Counted from the first letter of the stretch, positions 24,828 to 33,048 are shown. The stretch: 64,000 nt of DNA from Candidatus Saccharibacteria bacterium UBA2951 (GCA_002348615.1 DEBR01000002.1:121441-185440); one strand, 5' to 3'. Numbers and translations are program-made. The notes: generated by a model not told the origin, from the sequence alone.

Positions 24828-26516
24828 CTAGACTTCGCCAGGTGTGGCGCTTGGGTCAGCGTGCTTGAGTTCCCGTTCTTTCAGCGTGAAGACGAAGAAC
24901 GAGGCAAGTCCCATAGTGACAGCCGAAATGATGAACAGCTGCCGCAACGAATCACTGAAGGCATGGGTAATCTTGTCGGAATATTCAGCCTGGTTCCTGT
25001 CGAACGTTTTGGTTGCCTGCTCTTTCACCGGTGCCGGCAAGTTGGCGGTCGCGGACGTAAACCCGTCCTTGATCTTTTCTTTGACATCTGGCGTGTTCAG
25101 CGTCAGCAGTGTGTTTGAATCGGTCAGATCGCCGATTTTCTTAACTTCTTCGCTTTTTGATAGCGACTGCACATAGGCATTGTCCTGAATGTTCGTAAGG
25201 TGCGAAGCTATGCCACTGGTCAGCAATGCTCCGAATACCGCAATGCCGATGGTAGAACCAAGACCTCGGAATAACTGCACCGAGCTGGTCGCGACACCAA
25301 GTTCGGATTGTTTGAACTCGCTTTGGACGGCTATGTTCAATACCGGCATGACCAGCCCAAGTCCGAGTCCGACGCCGAACATCATGATAGCTTCGTGCCA
25401 ATATGGTGATTCCGGGGTAAGCGTAGCGAGCAACGCGATCATGACGGTAGCAAGCACGATTCCGATTTGCATGAATATCTTGTAACGACCGACGCGTGAG
25501 ATTATCTGCCCCGAACCTATCGCCGCGCTCATGATTCCGGCCATCATCGGCAGCAGCATAAGGCCGCTTTCGGTCGGAGAAGCACCGAATACTTGCTGAT
25601 TAAATTGGGTCAGGTACAAGATCGAACCCATGAAACCGACACCGAATAGAATGGAGACGCCAACGATGCGCAGAAAGTTCATATTCTTAAAGGTCTTCAG
25701 TGGCAATGTCGGTTGTTCCGCGCGGCGTTCAACCGCAATAAGTGCAACAAGTCCTGCCGCGACGATTCCCGCCATAATGATTCGCAGGGTCAAAAGTGAG
25801 ATGTTAGCCCAGTCCATAAGGCCCGCGAACGTTGTGGCGGTGTTGTCTACCGCTAGGACTATGGTCGCGAGTACAAGCGCAAGCAGCGCGGCACCGGCGT
25901 AGTCAATCTTAGGCTTTTTCTCATGTCGTAGACTTGGCGTAAACACGGCAATCAAAGTAAATGCGACAGCCGCGATTGGCACGTTAATAAAGAATGTCCA
26001 TCGCCAATCAGTGACAGCACCAAGTAGGTGCTGTCCATCCGTTAGCCAGCCACCGAGAAGCGGCCCTACGACCGAGGCGATACCGAATACCGCGCCGAAC
26101 AATCCCTGCCAGCGTCCGCGTTCACGGGCAGCAAACAGGTCACCAATAATAGTAAAGGCATTGGCCGTAATAATACCGCCACCGATTCCCTGGAACGCAC
26201 GTGCCCATATCAACTGATTCACGTCTGCGGCCATACCACTAAATAACGAGCCCAACGCGAATACCGCCACACCCGTGAGCAGTACCGTACGTCGCCCGAA
26301 TAAGTCAGATAGTTTACCGGCAATTGGTGTAGTCACGGTTGTCGTAAGCAGGTACGCGGTGAAGATCCAACTCAAAGAATCAAACGCGTTAAAATCTTCG
26401 ACTATTTTGCCAAGCGCAGTCGATATGATCGTCTGGTCAAGCGCAACCAAAAACAGGCTGGCCATGACCGAAAGCATAATGATTAATTTGCCTCGAAGGC
26501 TCAAATGGTGATGCAT
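24828..26516 (-). CDS. MFS multidrug exporter, DHA2 (14-helix) family
   Basis: 562 aa with about fourteen hydrophobic helices. Motif A GKLSDLFGRR is in the second-third helix loop, and the motif C-like GPLLGGWL follows in the fifth helix. LDQTIISTALGKI near the start is typical of DHA2/EmrB proteins, which export drugs with proton antiport. A soluble insert of about 75 residues lies before the last helix. It starts eight bases after the stop of an AbrB-like regulator, which probably controls it. Substrate unknown. Confidence 0.93.
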   Translation of the reverse strand: MHHHLSLRGKLIIMLSVMASLFLVALDQTIISTALGKIVEDFNAFDSLSWIFTAYLLTTTVTTPIAGKLSDLFGRRTVLLTGVAVFALGSLFSGMAADVNQLIWARAFQGIGGGIITANAFTIIGDLFAARERGRWQGLFGAVFGIASVVGPLLGGWLTDGQHLLGAVTDWRWTFFINVPIAAVAFTLIAVFTPSLRHEKKPKIDYAGAALLALVLATIVLAVDNTATTFAGLMDWANISLLTLRIIMAGIVAAGLVALIAVERRAEQPTLPLKTFKNMNFLRIVGVSILFGVGFMGSILYLTQFNQQVFGASPTESGLMLLPMMAGIMSAAIGSGQIISRVGRYKIFMQIGIVLATVMIALLATLTPESPYWHEAIMMFGVGLGLGLVMPVLNIAVQSEFKQSELGVATSSVQLFRGLGSTIGIAVFGALLTSGIASHLTNIQDNAYVQSLSKSEEVKKIGDLTDSNTLLTLNTPDVKEKIKDGFTSATANLPAPVKEQATKTFDRNQAEYSDKITHAFSDSLRQLFIISAVTMGLASFFVFTLKERELKHADPSATPGEV

Positions 26517-26523
26517 GAGCTGA

Positions 26524-26763
26524 CTACTCCTGGTCCAATTTTTCTTTTATGCTGCGCACCGCGTCCGCATGTTCCGTTATGCGGTCGAGCATTTCGCGGA
26601 ATTGCTCTTCTTTTAGCATTCCTACAAAATGGTCCGAACCGAACACATATAATTTGTCACCGGTTTTGATTCCCATCGCCTCGCGGGCTTCGGCAGGAAT
26701 CACCACCTGGCCTTTCGTGCCGACGGTAGCCGTACCATACAGTTTTTTATTGTGCATACCCAT
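26524..26763 (-). CDS. AbrB/MazE-type transcriptional regulator
   Basis: 79 aa. A SpoVT-AbrB swapped-hairpin domain covers about residues 10-50 (TVGTKGQVVIPAEAREAMGIKTGDKLYVFG in outline), followed by a helical tail. These dimers bind DNA and usually repress. The ATG at 26763 has AAGGAAGG five bases upstream; a second ATG two codons later is possible. It is cotranscribed with the MFS exporter, and an inverted repeat lies just after the promoter, so autoregulation and control of the exporter are likely. Confidence 0.87.
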   Translation of the reverse strand: MGMHNKKLYGTATVGTKGQVVIPAEAREAMGIKTGDKLYVFGSDHFVGMLKEEQFREMLDRITEHADAVRSIKEKLDQE

Positions 26764-26777
26764 ACGCACCTTCCTTT

Positions 26778-26831
26778 TAAAGATTACTTGTAGATTATCT
26801 TTAGTATAGAAAAGTATGAAATGTATGTCAA
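26778..26831 (-). promoter_or_regulatory. Promoter and candidate operator of the abrB-MFS operon
   Basis: Minus strand: perfect TTGACA (26831-26826), 17 nt, TATACT (26808-26803). Directly downstream an inverted repeat TAAAGAT-N12-ATCTTTA (26803-26778) spans the transcription start region, where a bound dimer would block polymerase. The -35 box lies inside the 3' end of the glycosylase gene. Confidence 0.7.
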
Positions 26832-27406
26832 GTATGACTAGGCTTGCTAACGTATGGGGTCTGCTGAATGAAGAAGCGCCATGGTTCGTCAATCGCTTTT
26901 GTTATTCCAACCCGCTTAGTCACTACGATATCAGATTCATTTAGCTGCCGAGTAAGTTCCAAAGTAAGCGGCGACAGGGTAAGGTCGTGTCCGTTCATTC
27001 GTTTGTCGACTGCCAGTGCCTGGCATAATTTTGCCGGTCCGTTCGTCAGTTCGATTCCTTGCTTTGGTCGCCTTTCATTAAGCAGCTCTTCACCTTCAAC
27101 CGGCTCGACCGCCCGAATCAGAACTGCCGCTCCATAGTGTTCCGGTCCGACCACCACATTCATGCAGTAATGCATGCCGTACGTAAAATACACGTACAAA
27201 TGCCCTGCCGGTCCGAACATCACGTCGGTACGCTGCGTCCGACCGTTATAGCTGTGACTCGCTGCGTCGGTTCGGTCGTAAGCCTCTGTTTCAACGATCC
27301 GCACTCTTGCTTGACCGTCGTTGAATGTTCGGACAAGTTCGCAGCCGAGTAAGCGTTTGGCTGCGTCGACGGCCGAAAGCTCGTTTAGTAATGTCAGGTC
27401 TGTCAC
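26828..27406 (-). CDS. Alkyladenine DNA glycosylase (AAG/MPG family)
   Basis: 192 aa, of the mammalian-type 3-methyladenine glycosylase fold, unrelated to AlkA. Landmarks are VETEAYDRTDAASHSYNG, the core GPAGHLYVYFTYGMHYCMN and LTNGPAKLCQAL. It excises alkylated and deaminated purines, overlapping in task with the AlkA-type enzyme encoded at 11807. The start is a GTG placed six bases after a TATAAT -10 box, so the mRNA is leaderless with a non-ATG start. Confidence 0.93.
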   Translation of the reverse strand: MTDLTLLNELSAVDAAKRLLGCELVRTFNDGQARVRIVETEAYDRTDAASHSYNGRTQRTDVMFGPAGHLYVYFTYGMHYCMNVVVGPEHYGAAVLIRAVEPVEGEELLNERRPKQGIELTNGPAKLCQALAVDKRMNGHDLTLSPLTLELTRQLNESDIVVTKRVGITKAIDEPWRFFIQQTPYVSKPSHT

Positions 27407-27418
27407 CTACTTATTATA

Positions 27419-27937
27419 CTAAGCGGCGGCTTCGAGCCGCTTGTCGACGAAGATCTGCATACCCCGTACCGCACTTGCGCCACGAACGGCAAATTTAGTT
27501 GCAACATCATCATGACCGGTGTAGCGTCCGGCTATCTCTTCCACGGCGGCTGTCAGGTTCGGTGCATCCGCTTCCATGCGAGCCATAGCGTAATCGCATA
27601 CCGTCAAAAAGTCATCGCTCGACTTAAGTGATTCAACGAACTGCATGGCACTGGCGTATACTAACGCTTTTGCTAACTCATCATCGTAGTGTGCGTCCGG
27701 CTCTACCAAATATCCGAGCGATTCAAAAATCTTGACACCCGTCTCTACTGATTGTCGGAACTGCGGTGTTTCAAATCCAGCTTCCACGGCAAGGCGGAGT
27801 GCCGAGTGCGCAACACTATAAAAGTATGAATTGTCTTCGCTTATCACGTGCGTCTGTTCAAGGAACGGTTCGGATTGTAGACGTAGTTCAAGGTCATTAG
27901 GAAGTGTCGGTAAATCTAACTGCGGGTATTTCGCCAT
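27419..27937 (-). CDS. Hypothetical soluble helical protein
   Basis: 172 aa, not recognised. Acidic, predicted mostly helical, with no signal peptide or membrane segment and no recognisable catalytic motif. The ATG at 27937 has AGGAG eight bases upstream. It lies between metK and the alkyladenine glycosylase gene on the same strand, 40 nt after metK, and may be cotranscribed with metK. Confidence 0.65.
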   Translation of the reverse strand: MAKYPQLDLPTLPNDLELRLQSEPFLEQTHVISEDNSYFYSVAHSALRLAVEAGFETPQFRQSVETGVKIFESLGYLVEPDAHYDDELAKALVYASAMQFVESLKSSDDFLTVCDYAMARMEADAPNLTAAVEEIAGRYTGHDDVATKFAVRGASAVRGMQIFVDKRLEAAA

Positions 27938-27977
27938 GTCTGTTTCTCCTGAACTGATTGGTTGGATTATACGCCTG

Positions 27978-28949
27978 CTACGATTCCCATGCAAACCCTT
28001 TGTGGCCATAGTGGCCGTACTCGGCTGTCTGTTCGTATATCGGCCGTCGAAGATCAAGGAATTGTATGATGCCGTTCGGTGTCAGGTCATAACCTTCTAT
28101 CACTTCTTCCTGGCCGTCGATTATCACGCTGGCTTCAAGCGGCTGGTTGTAACCAATCGCGTAGGCCAAGTACACGTACACTTCTTTGGCACCGCTCTTT
28201 TTCAAGTAGTCGACGGCAACTTTGCGCGCCATATACGCTGCCGACCGGTCGACCTTGCTCGGGTCTTTTCCGCTGAACGCGCCACCGCCGAGTGGTACGT
28301 GCGGGCCATAGTTATCGACTGCCAGTTTGCGGCCGGTCAGGCCGGCGTCGGCGTCGAACCCACCTAAGTCCCAATCTCCTGCCGGGTTCACATGAAAATC
28401 AACCTCATCAAACTTTGCGCCCGATTTGTCGTGCAGCCAATGTTCGACCGCCGCTCGAAGTTCGGTTTGCGGAGCGTGCTGAAAGCTTGCCACCACGCTG
28501 GTTACACGGCCGTCTTTCGTCGTAATCTGCGTCTTGCCGTCGTACGGCCAGGTCTTATATAAGTATTGATTCAGACTGCGGGCAAGCACGTACTCAAGTG
28601 GTAAAAGTTCGTTGGTTTCGTTCGTGGCATACCCTACCATGATGCCTTGGTCACCCGCCCCGCCCGTGTCGACGCCATGCGCGATTTCCGGGCTTTGGGC
28701 TGCAATGTGAACAGTCACGTCAACATCGCCGGCAACACGTTTGACGATCGCTTCAACGTCAATGTCTTTGGCTTTCGACGTGACTTCGCCGGTTACGAAT
28801 ACTTTGCCGTGCCCACCGGCCACATCTATTGCCACCCGGGCAGTCGGGTCTTGTGCCAAATGCGCGTCGAGTAGCGCGTCCGAAATACGATCGCAAATCT
28901 TGTCGGGGTGCTTTGGTGAAACGCTCTCGGCGGTTCGAAAAGTTGGCAT
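27978..28949 (-). CDS. metK: S-adenosylmethionine synthetase
   Basis: Makes SAM from methionine and ATP. HPDKICDRISDALLDAHL lies near the N-terminus, GGAGDQGIMVGYA in the middle, and the P-loop-like GGGAFSGKDPSKVDRSAAY near residue 225. At 323 aa it is shorter than the roughly 380-aa E. coli enzyme, as is common in CPR lineages. AAGGAG lies eight bases before the ATG and is the target of an anti-SD strand in the upstream SAM-I-clan riboswitch, so SAM should repress its own synthesis. SAM is used by TrmB, the rRNA methylase and HsdM in this window. Confidence 0.95.
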   Translation of the reverse strand: MPTFRTAESVSPKHPDKICDRISDALLDAHLAQDPTARVAIDVAGGHGKVFVTGEVTSKAKDIDVEAIVKRVAGDVDVTVHIAAQSPEIAHGVDTGGAGDQGIMVGYATNETNELLPLEYVLARSLNQYLYKTWPYDGKTQITTKDGRVTSVVASFQHAPQTELRAAVEHWLHDKSGAKFDEVDFHVNPAGDWDLGGFDADAGLTGRKLAVDNYGPHVPLGGGAFSGKDPSKVDRSAAYMARKVAVDYLKKSGAKEVYVYLAYAIGYNQPLEASVIIDGQEEVIEGYDLTPNGIIQFLDLRRPIYEQTAEYGHYGHKGFAWES

Positions 28950-28955
28950 AAAAAT

Positions 28956-29120
28956 AACTCCTTTGTTACGTATCTTCCGCGCCGTTCGCGTGTAGATAAA
29001 AGGAGTTGCTACTGTCTTATCTTCCTGCAAGGGCTAGAAGGGGCACCGTTTTTGCATACATGTAGAGGCTGGTTGCCGGCAGGTCGTCGAGCTAGTTCTC
29101 TCGCTGCACTCTGGATACGT
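28956..29120 (-). promoter_or_regulatory. SAM-I-clan riboswitch controlling metK translation
   Basis: On the minus strand: TATCCAGAG (29117-29109, P1 5' arm plus AGAG), a P2 hairpin with GCAG/CTGC and CGAG/CTCG, the core GGCAACC (29077-29071), GGTGC (29047-29043), and GATAAGA (29021-29015) closing P1 by TATC:GATA. This order matches the SAM-I consensus; the J3/4 segment deviates and recalls SAM-IV. Expression platform: AACTCCTTT (29007-28999) is a perfect complement of the metK SD AAAGGAGTT (28964-28956). AGATAA (29022-29017) can instead pair with TTATCT (28999-28994), which gives mutually exclusive folds. SAM binding would free the anti-SD and switch translation off. Confidence 0.78.
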
Positions 29121-29142
29121 CTGATTGTTAGTGTACTATCCG

Positions 29143-29171
29143 AGTATAATAGATGTATGAGCGAGAGTAAA
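29143..29171. promoter_or_regulatory. Overlapping divergent promoters of metK and the DUF4342 gene
   Basis: AGTATAAT (29143-29150) reads TATAAT on the plus strand, six bases before the ATG at 29157, and TATACT on the minus strand, which has TTTACT 17 nt upstream (29171-29166) and drives the metK riboswitch. One start is leaderless; the other has a leader of roughly 180 nt. Confidence 0.55.
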
Positions 29172-29414
29172 TCCAACAAAGAAGAGTTCCGGGTCAGCGG
29201 CGAAGAGCTGCTTGCCAAAGTTAAAGAAATTATCCGCGAAGGCAACGTCCGCCGCCTTATCATCAAAGACAAAGACGGGAAGACCATGGTAGAAATTCCA
29301 CTGACTGTCGGCGTGGTCGGCATCGTTCTGGCGCCAGTCTTGGCTGCCGTCGGCGCCATCGCGGCGCTTGTGACAGAGTGTACGATTCTAGTTGAGCGTA
29401 CTGACGCTAAATAA
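29157..29414 (+). CDS. DUF4342 domain protein
   Basis: 85 aa. A charged N-terminal helix (SGEELLAKVKEIIREGNVRR) is followed by IIKDKDGKTMVEIPLTVG and a hydrophobic stretch (about residues 55-78), the pattern of the DUF4342 family. Function unknown; the hydrophobic part could associate with the membrane. TATAAT six bases before the ATG makes the mRNA leaderless. The 3' end overlaps the convergent methylase gene by 27 bases. Confidence 0.82.
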   Translation: MSESKSNKEEFRVSGEELLAKVKEIIREGNVRRLIIKDKDGKTMVEIPLTVGVVGIVLAPVLAAVGAIAALVTECTILVERTDAK

Positions 29415-30119
29415 CTTCACCCACTCTTCAAGGGTTAGCTGCGATGGGATTTTTTCGGGCAAAATACCCGCTTTTTCGCGTGCTGTTTTGCCAAAGAATT
29501 TTTGTTCGGCGAAGCAACGTTCAATGAATGCTCGGTACTTCGGCATTGCATCTATGGGCAACAATGGCTCCTCTCGCAGCTTTAATTCAAGCAGCACCGT
29601 GTCAACTCCTGGTGGCGGCGTAAAGTCAGTCCACTTTAATGGTTTTCGAATCCTCGCCGCGAACAGTGGACCGATCTGTGCGCCTAATTGCGACGTAAAA
29701 TGGTCATCACCAGGTACGAGCTTTCGAGCAAATTGGCGCTGCGCAATCAGGTACATCGCTTTGGGCGGCCGGTCGGTTTCGGTAAACTTACGAACGAATA
29801 CGGCACTTAGATTAAACGGGATGTTTGAAAAAATCTTGTATGGAACCGTTGGCGGGTCTAGTGTTAAAATGTCACGTTCAATAATCTCGACATTCAGTAT
29901 GTTGCCCAGGTTCGTGCGTAGTTTCTTTACCGCACCCGGCTCGATTTCGACGGCCACGACTTTTTTGCAGCGGTTGGCTAGCACACTGGCAATCACGCCG
30001 CTACCGGCGCCAAGGTCATATACCAAATCATTCTTACGAATATTGGAATGACCAATCAGCTCCGCGACGATTCGCGGGCTGCGTAAAAAGTGTTGGGCGT
30101 ATTCATGCTCACGAGCCAT
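29388..30119 (-). CDS. rRNA adenine N6-methyltransferase, Erm/KsgA family
   Basis: 243 aa, class I SAM-dependent methyltransferase. YAQHFL at the N-terminus, SAM loop DLGAGSGVIA (about residues 35-44), VVAVEIEP and the catalytic NIPFNLSAVF (motif IV, N-I-P-F) mark the Erm/KsgA family. NIPF is closer to Erm (23S A2058) than the NLPY of KsgA, so ribosomal antibiotic resistance is possible, but 16S dimethylation cannot be excluded. TATAAT eight bases before the ATG implies an almost leaderless transcript with no room for the attenuator peptide typical of inducible erm genes. Confidence 0.82.
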   Translation of the reverse strand: MAREHEYAQHFLRSPRIVAELIGHSNIRKNDLVYDLGAGSGVIASVLANRCKKVVAVEIEPGAVKKLRTNLGNILNVEIIERDILTLDPPTVPYKIFSNIPFNLSAVFVRKFTETDRPPKAMYLIAQRQFARKLVPGDDHFTSQLGAQIGPLFAARIRKPLKWTDFTPPPGVDTVLLELKLREEPLLPIDAMPKYRAFIERCFAEQKFFGKTAREKAGILPEKIPSQLTLEEWVKLFSVSTLN

Positions 30120-30154
30120 ATGGTGTCATTATACCTTGTTTTAAGAGTAGTGTA

Positions 30155-30183
30155 TTGACTTTTTATATAATTTGTAGTATAAT
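30155..30183 (+). promoter_or_regulatory. Near-consensus promoter of the XRE gene, with palindrome
   Basis: TTGACT (30155-30160), 17 nt, TATAAT (30178-30183). The -10 runs into TATAATTATA, a palindrome that could be an operator for the encoded regulator. The region is much more AT-rich than its surroundings. Confidence 0.7.
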
Positions 30184-30226
30184 TATATATTGTAGGTAAT
30201 CGCCCTTCTCACACTTAGGAGTTCCG

Positions 30227-30610
30227 TTGCACAAGCTCAAGAAGCTCCGCAAGGATGTCGGCTTTTCAGTCGAAGAGCTCGCCGAGTACACCGGACTGTC
30301 CGTATCGACCATTCGTGGCATCGAGAACGGTACGTCTCAGTTCAGGACGAACATCGGCGTTGCTCAGATCCTGGCCGACACCTTCGACTGCGACGTGAAC
30401 GACATCTTCGCATCCGAAGAGCTGTCACATCTCGGTCGACCGCCGCTCACCGGCAAGCCGATCGGGCATGTCACCAGCATGCTCGAAGTCAGCGTCACCA
30501 AGAACGGCCAGACCGAAACCTTCAGGCTCTTCCACGAGCTCGAAGGCAACGCCTGTGAACGTTGCCACATCGTGATGCCGCTTACCGGCAAGTGCCCGTT
30601 CTGCGACTAA
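30227..30610 (+). CDS. XRE-family HTH regulator with C-terminal zinc ribbon
   Basis: 127 aa. An N-terminal Cro/C1-type helix-turn-helix (LRKDVGFSVEELAEYTGLS, about residues 6-24, then STIRGIENG) is followed by a beta-rich middle and a C-terminal CERC...CPFC zinc ribbon. The start is TTG with AGGAG five bases upstream. Codons end in C or G far more than in neighbouring genes (Lys almost only AAG, Leu CTC/CTG), the promoter is near consensus, and a terminator follows, so this looks like an acquired single-gene unit. Targets unknown. Confidence 0.83.
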   Translation: MHKLKKLRKDVGFSVEELAEYTGLSVSTIRGIENGTSQFRTNIGVAQILADTFDCDVNDIFASEELSHLGRPPLTGKPIGHVTSMLEVSVTKNGQTETFRLFHELEGNACERCHIVMPLTGKCPFCD

Positions 30611-30640
30611 CCTGCTACCCCCGAAAGGAGTTTTCAACCT

Positions 30641-30663
30641 GAGAACCCCCTCGGGGGTTTCTC
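30641..30663. terminator. Bidirectional terminator after the XRE gene
   Basis: GAGAACCCCC-TC-GGGGGTTTCTC: a strong GC stem that can serve the XRE gene from the left and the 260-aa gene from the right. The T-tracts are short. Confidence 0.7.
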
Positions 30664-30665
30664 AT

Positions 30666-31448
30666 TTAACCGTCTCGCCGAAGTGCCTCTTGTCCCGCAA
30701 CTTCTGCTTCGCCGACAAGTGTGGAATAAACGGCTTGGCTTAACACCCGAGGATTGTTGGCATAGTGCTGCATAAGCGGCGAACGCTCATCGGCAAACTG
30801 CGCCATCGTAGGCCGGACACCAAGTTCATCGGTCAAATCAAGAGCTGCTTCGTACTCTGCATGAGCTGCCCGCATGGCGGCCTCTTGCATTTCTACTCTG
30901 TCCATCCGCATGTTAGCTACGTTATGTTTAACTACAGCCAATGTAACAGCGCTGGTAGCAAGCGCCCGCCCAAGTTGAATGTCTTTTCGGGCAATCACAT
31001 TCGGACTGCGATCTTTAAACACCATCTCTTCGATGACGCTCGCCAGCTCTGCTGTTCGCGACAAGTCAATTTGAGCTTTTTCAATTAATTTGTCTTGGCT
31101 TAGGCGTTCGTCGGTTTCGGGGTCAATCATGATCGGCAATTTTGCGCGCCGGAACATCACTTCGTCACCAAAATGCTGCGCGTATGTATGGTACGCGCTC
31201 CCCATTCCCGTGACGGCAAGTAGCGATGCGGCTTCTTCAATATCGCTATCACTCCCTGCGTCCGCAATGTGATTGAAAGTTCGTTCGGCGGTTGTCACGC
31301 CTACTTTTTGTAGCCAAGGGATCACGACCCCTTGCCTGCCTGTAAACATGGCTAAACGTTCTTTGTCGCGGGTCGGTGCCGGAACATAGTCCAGGCCTTC
31401 TGCTGTTTGTACGGTATTAAATACGTATTCTCTTCGCTCTCTACTCAT
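30666..31448 (-). CDS. Hypothetical protein, 260 aa
   Basis: Not recognised. Soluble, mostly helical by composition, no signal peptide, no obvious active site; a hydrophobic stretch TSAVTLAVV near residue 180 is too short for a membrane helix. The ATG at 31448 (MSRERREYVF) is chosen because TATAGT lies seven bases before it; the frame extends further upstream but with no promoter or SD. Transcribed toward the XRE gene, sharing its terminator. Confidence 0.62.
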   Translation of the reverse strand: MSRERREYVFNTVQTAEGLDYVPAPTRDKERLAMFTGRQGVVIPWLQKVGVTTAERTFNHIADAGSDSDIEEAASLLAVTGMGSAYHTYAQHFGDEVMFRRAKLPIMIDPETDERLSQDKLIEKAQIDLSRTAELASVIEEMVFKDRSPNVIARKDIQLGRALATSAVTLAVVKHNVANMRMDRVEMQEAAMRAAHAEYEAALDLTDELGVRPTMAQFADERSPLMQHYANNPRVLSQAVYSTLVGEAEVAGQEALRRDG

Positions 31449-31533
31449 ACAAACTACTATACGCTGCTTATTGCATGATGTATAGAAATATGACATCGTA
31501 TATAAGCATAAGCTTCCTGTTATACTATTAGCT

Positions 31534-31896
31534 ATGGATAACTCCGAACTTCTTTATCAGTTAAGTCAGCAGCAGCAGAACGGTACAACTGACCAATCTA
31601 CATTACTGCAAAGCCTTCTCGGTGGTGCGGATGGCGGCAGCCTGATTCCTGAATCTTTGGTGCAAACCCTGACTGTCAGCTTTATCGTGCTGAACGTAGT
31701 CGGTGTGCTGTTCTTAATCGCCTACATCATGAGTGTGGTTCGCAAATGGAAGGTGCAATCGGCCGTGCTTCACATGCGAAAAGACTTAGAAGAAATCAAA
31801 GCTCATATGATACCCGCCCCTGTCGCTCCGGCGGTTGCCGAGCCGGTCGAAAAAGCACCTGAACCGCAGGCTAACAATGAGCAGCCACAAGCTTAA
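31534..31896 (+). CDS. Small single-pass membrane protein
   Basis: 120 aa. A Gln/Ser-rich N-terminus (LSQQQQN) is followed by one hydrophobic helix (about residues 50-70), a charged helical stretch and a Pro/Ala/Glu-rich tail. TATACT lies seven bases before the ATG, so the mRNA is leaderless. Its last 20 bases overlap the next gene, so the two are probably coupled. No known domain; the layout suggests a membrane adaptor. Confidence 0.65.
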   Translation: MDNSELLYQLSQQQQNGTTDQSTLLQSLLGGADGGSLIPESLVQTLTVSFIVLNVVGVLFLIAYIMSVVRKWKVQSAVLHMRKDLEEIKAHMIPAPVAPAVAEPVEKAPEPQANNEQPQA

Positions 31897-32932
31897 GCAG
31901 ACTTTCAAATCCAAACCAGCTATCGCCGTTCTTAGCCTAGTGCTCGTTGCTGCCGGGTTCGGTGTAACGTTCGCGCTTTTGCCTCGTGAGCAGTCGGACG
32001 TCAGCCAAAAAACCACGAACCAGCAAAAAGATCAGCCTGCACCGAATCAAACCGTCCAGGGCTTGCAGCTCGACACCACCAAAAGTTACGGTAACAAATA
32101 CGCGAACGGCGTATTGCCGGTCGGTGATGGGAAACATAGTTCCACGTCAGCATCAAAGGGTACTATTTATGCGTGTAGTCAGTATGAGCAAAACATCGCG
32201 CGCGAAATTGGCGGTGCCGGCAGCCGCGGACCATGGTTTTCAGACGATGGCCAAAGTTACGACATAAACAAGAAAACGCGTGTAAGCGGAAAGGTTGCCT
32301 GGGCGCCGCAATTTTCGCAGACCGTGAACACAAGCGGGCGTACTATTACTACGAACGGCTTGCCCTCACATACCACCGGTATATTCCCTATCGCGGCGAG
32401 TGACCCGGCGTATTTATATGACCGTAACCCGAACAAGATCCAAACACAGTCGCTTACCCTAAACCTGCCTTTAAGCCCGAAGTACGGCGACCCGCAGTGT
32501 ATGGGCGGCGAAGCCGGAATCATGCTTACCGGCGCCGTGCTGTTCAACGGGTTTGATGCTGGTGGGCGCGACGCTGGGGCCTGGGAAGTCCAAGACAGCT
32601 GCGGCGGACATCCACAAGTCCAAGGCGAGTACCACTACCACACGTTAAGCAGTTGTATTAGCGATACAAGTGTTTCAACTATCATCGGTTACGCGCTCGA
32701 TGGCTTCCCAATTACCGGTCCCAAGGTTGGTGACAATAACATTCTTACCACCGACGATTTAGACGAGTGCCACGGTATATTCAGTAACCTCACCGTCAAC
32801 GGTAAATCGACTATGACCTATCACTATGTCATGACCCAAGACTTTCCGTACTCGGTCAGTTGCTTCCGCGCTAAGCCGAACCAAATCAGCGACGCCCTGC
32901 ACTCCCGTCCGCAGCCTGGCATGCAGCCATAG
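31877..32932 (+). CDS. Secreted YHYH-domain protein
   Basis: 351 aa. An N-terminal membrane anchor or uncleaved signal (about residues 13-31) is followed by a low-complexity linker and the YHYH domain: GEYHYH, IIGYALDGFPITGP, LDECHG and YHYVMTQDFPYSVSCF. This domain is found in secreted proteins of several phyla and is often membrane-linked; its activity is not known. Conserved His and Cys residues suggest metal binding or disulfides, the latter fitting the DsbA-like protein at 18229. The ATG overlaps the preceding gene. Confidence 0.86.
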   Translation: MSSHKLKQTFKSKPAIAVLSLVLVAAGFGVTFALLPREQSDVSQKTTNQQKDQPAPNQTVQGLQLDTTKSYGNKYANGVLPVGDGKHSSTSASKGTIYACSQYEQNIAREIGGAGSRGPWFSDDGQSYDINKKTRVSGKVAWAPQFSQTVNTSGRTITTNGLPSHTTGIFPIAASDPAYLYDRNPNKIQTQSLTLNLPLSPKYGDPQCMGGEAGIMLTGAVLFNGFDAGGRDAGAWEVQDSCGGHPQVQGEYHYHTLSSCISDTSVSTIIGYALDGFPITGPKVGDNNILTTDDLDECHGIFSNLTVNGKSTMTYHYVMTQDFPYSVSCFRAKPNQISDALHSRPQPGMQP

Positions 32933-32949
32933 GTGTGTGACGAACGTCA

Positions 32950-33033
32950 TTGCATAAAAATTAGCAGGCTCGTATAACGTAAGTAGACCCAACGATGATT
33001 GGGAGTGTTGTACCTGCGAGGGTACTGCCAATC
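32950..33033 (+). promoter_or_regulatory. Promoter and hairpin leader of the 167-aa gene
   Basis: TTGCAT (32950-32955), 17 nt, TATAAC (32973-32978). The leader then folds as GATTGG...CCAATC (32997-33002 with 33028-33033) enclosing GTACC/GGTAC (33010-33014 with 33021-33025). The stem ends a few bases before the strong SD AAGGAGGTG, so it could act on translation or mRNA stability. Confidence 0.5.
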
Positions 33034-33048
33034 TTAAGGAGGTGCACT

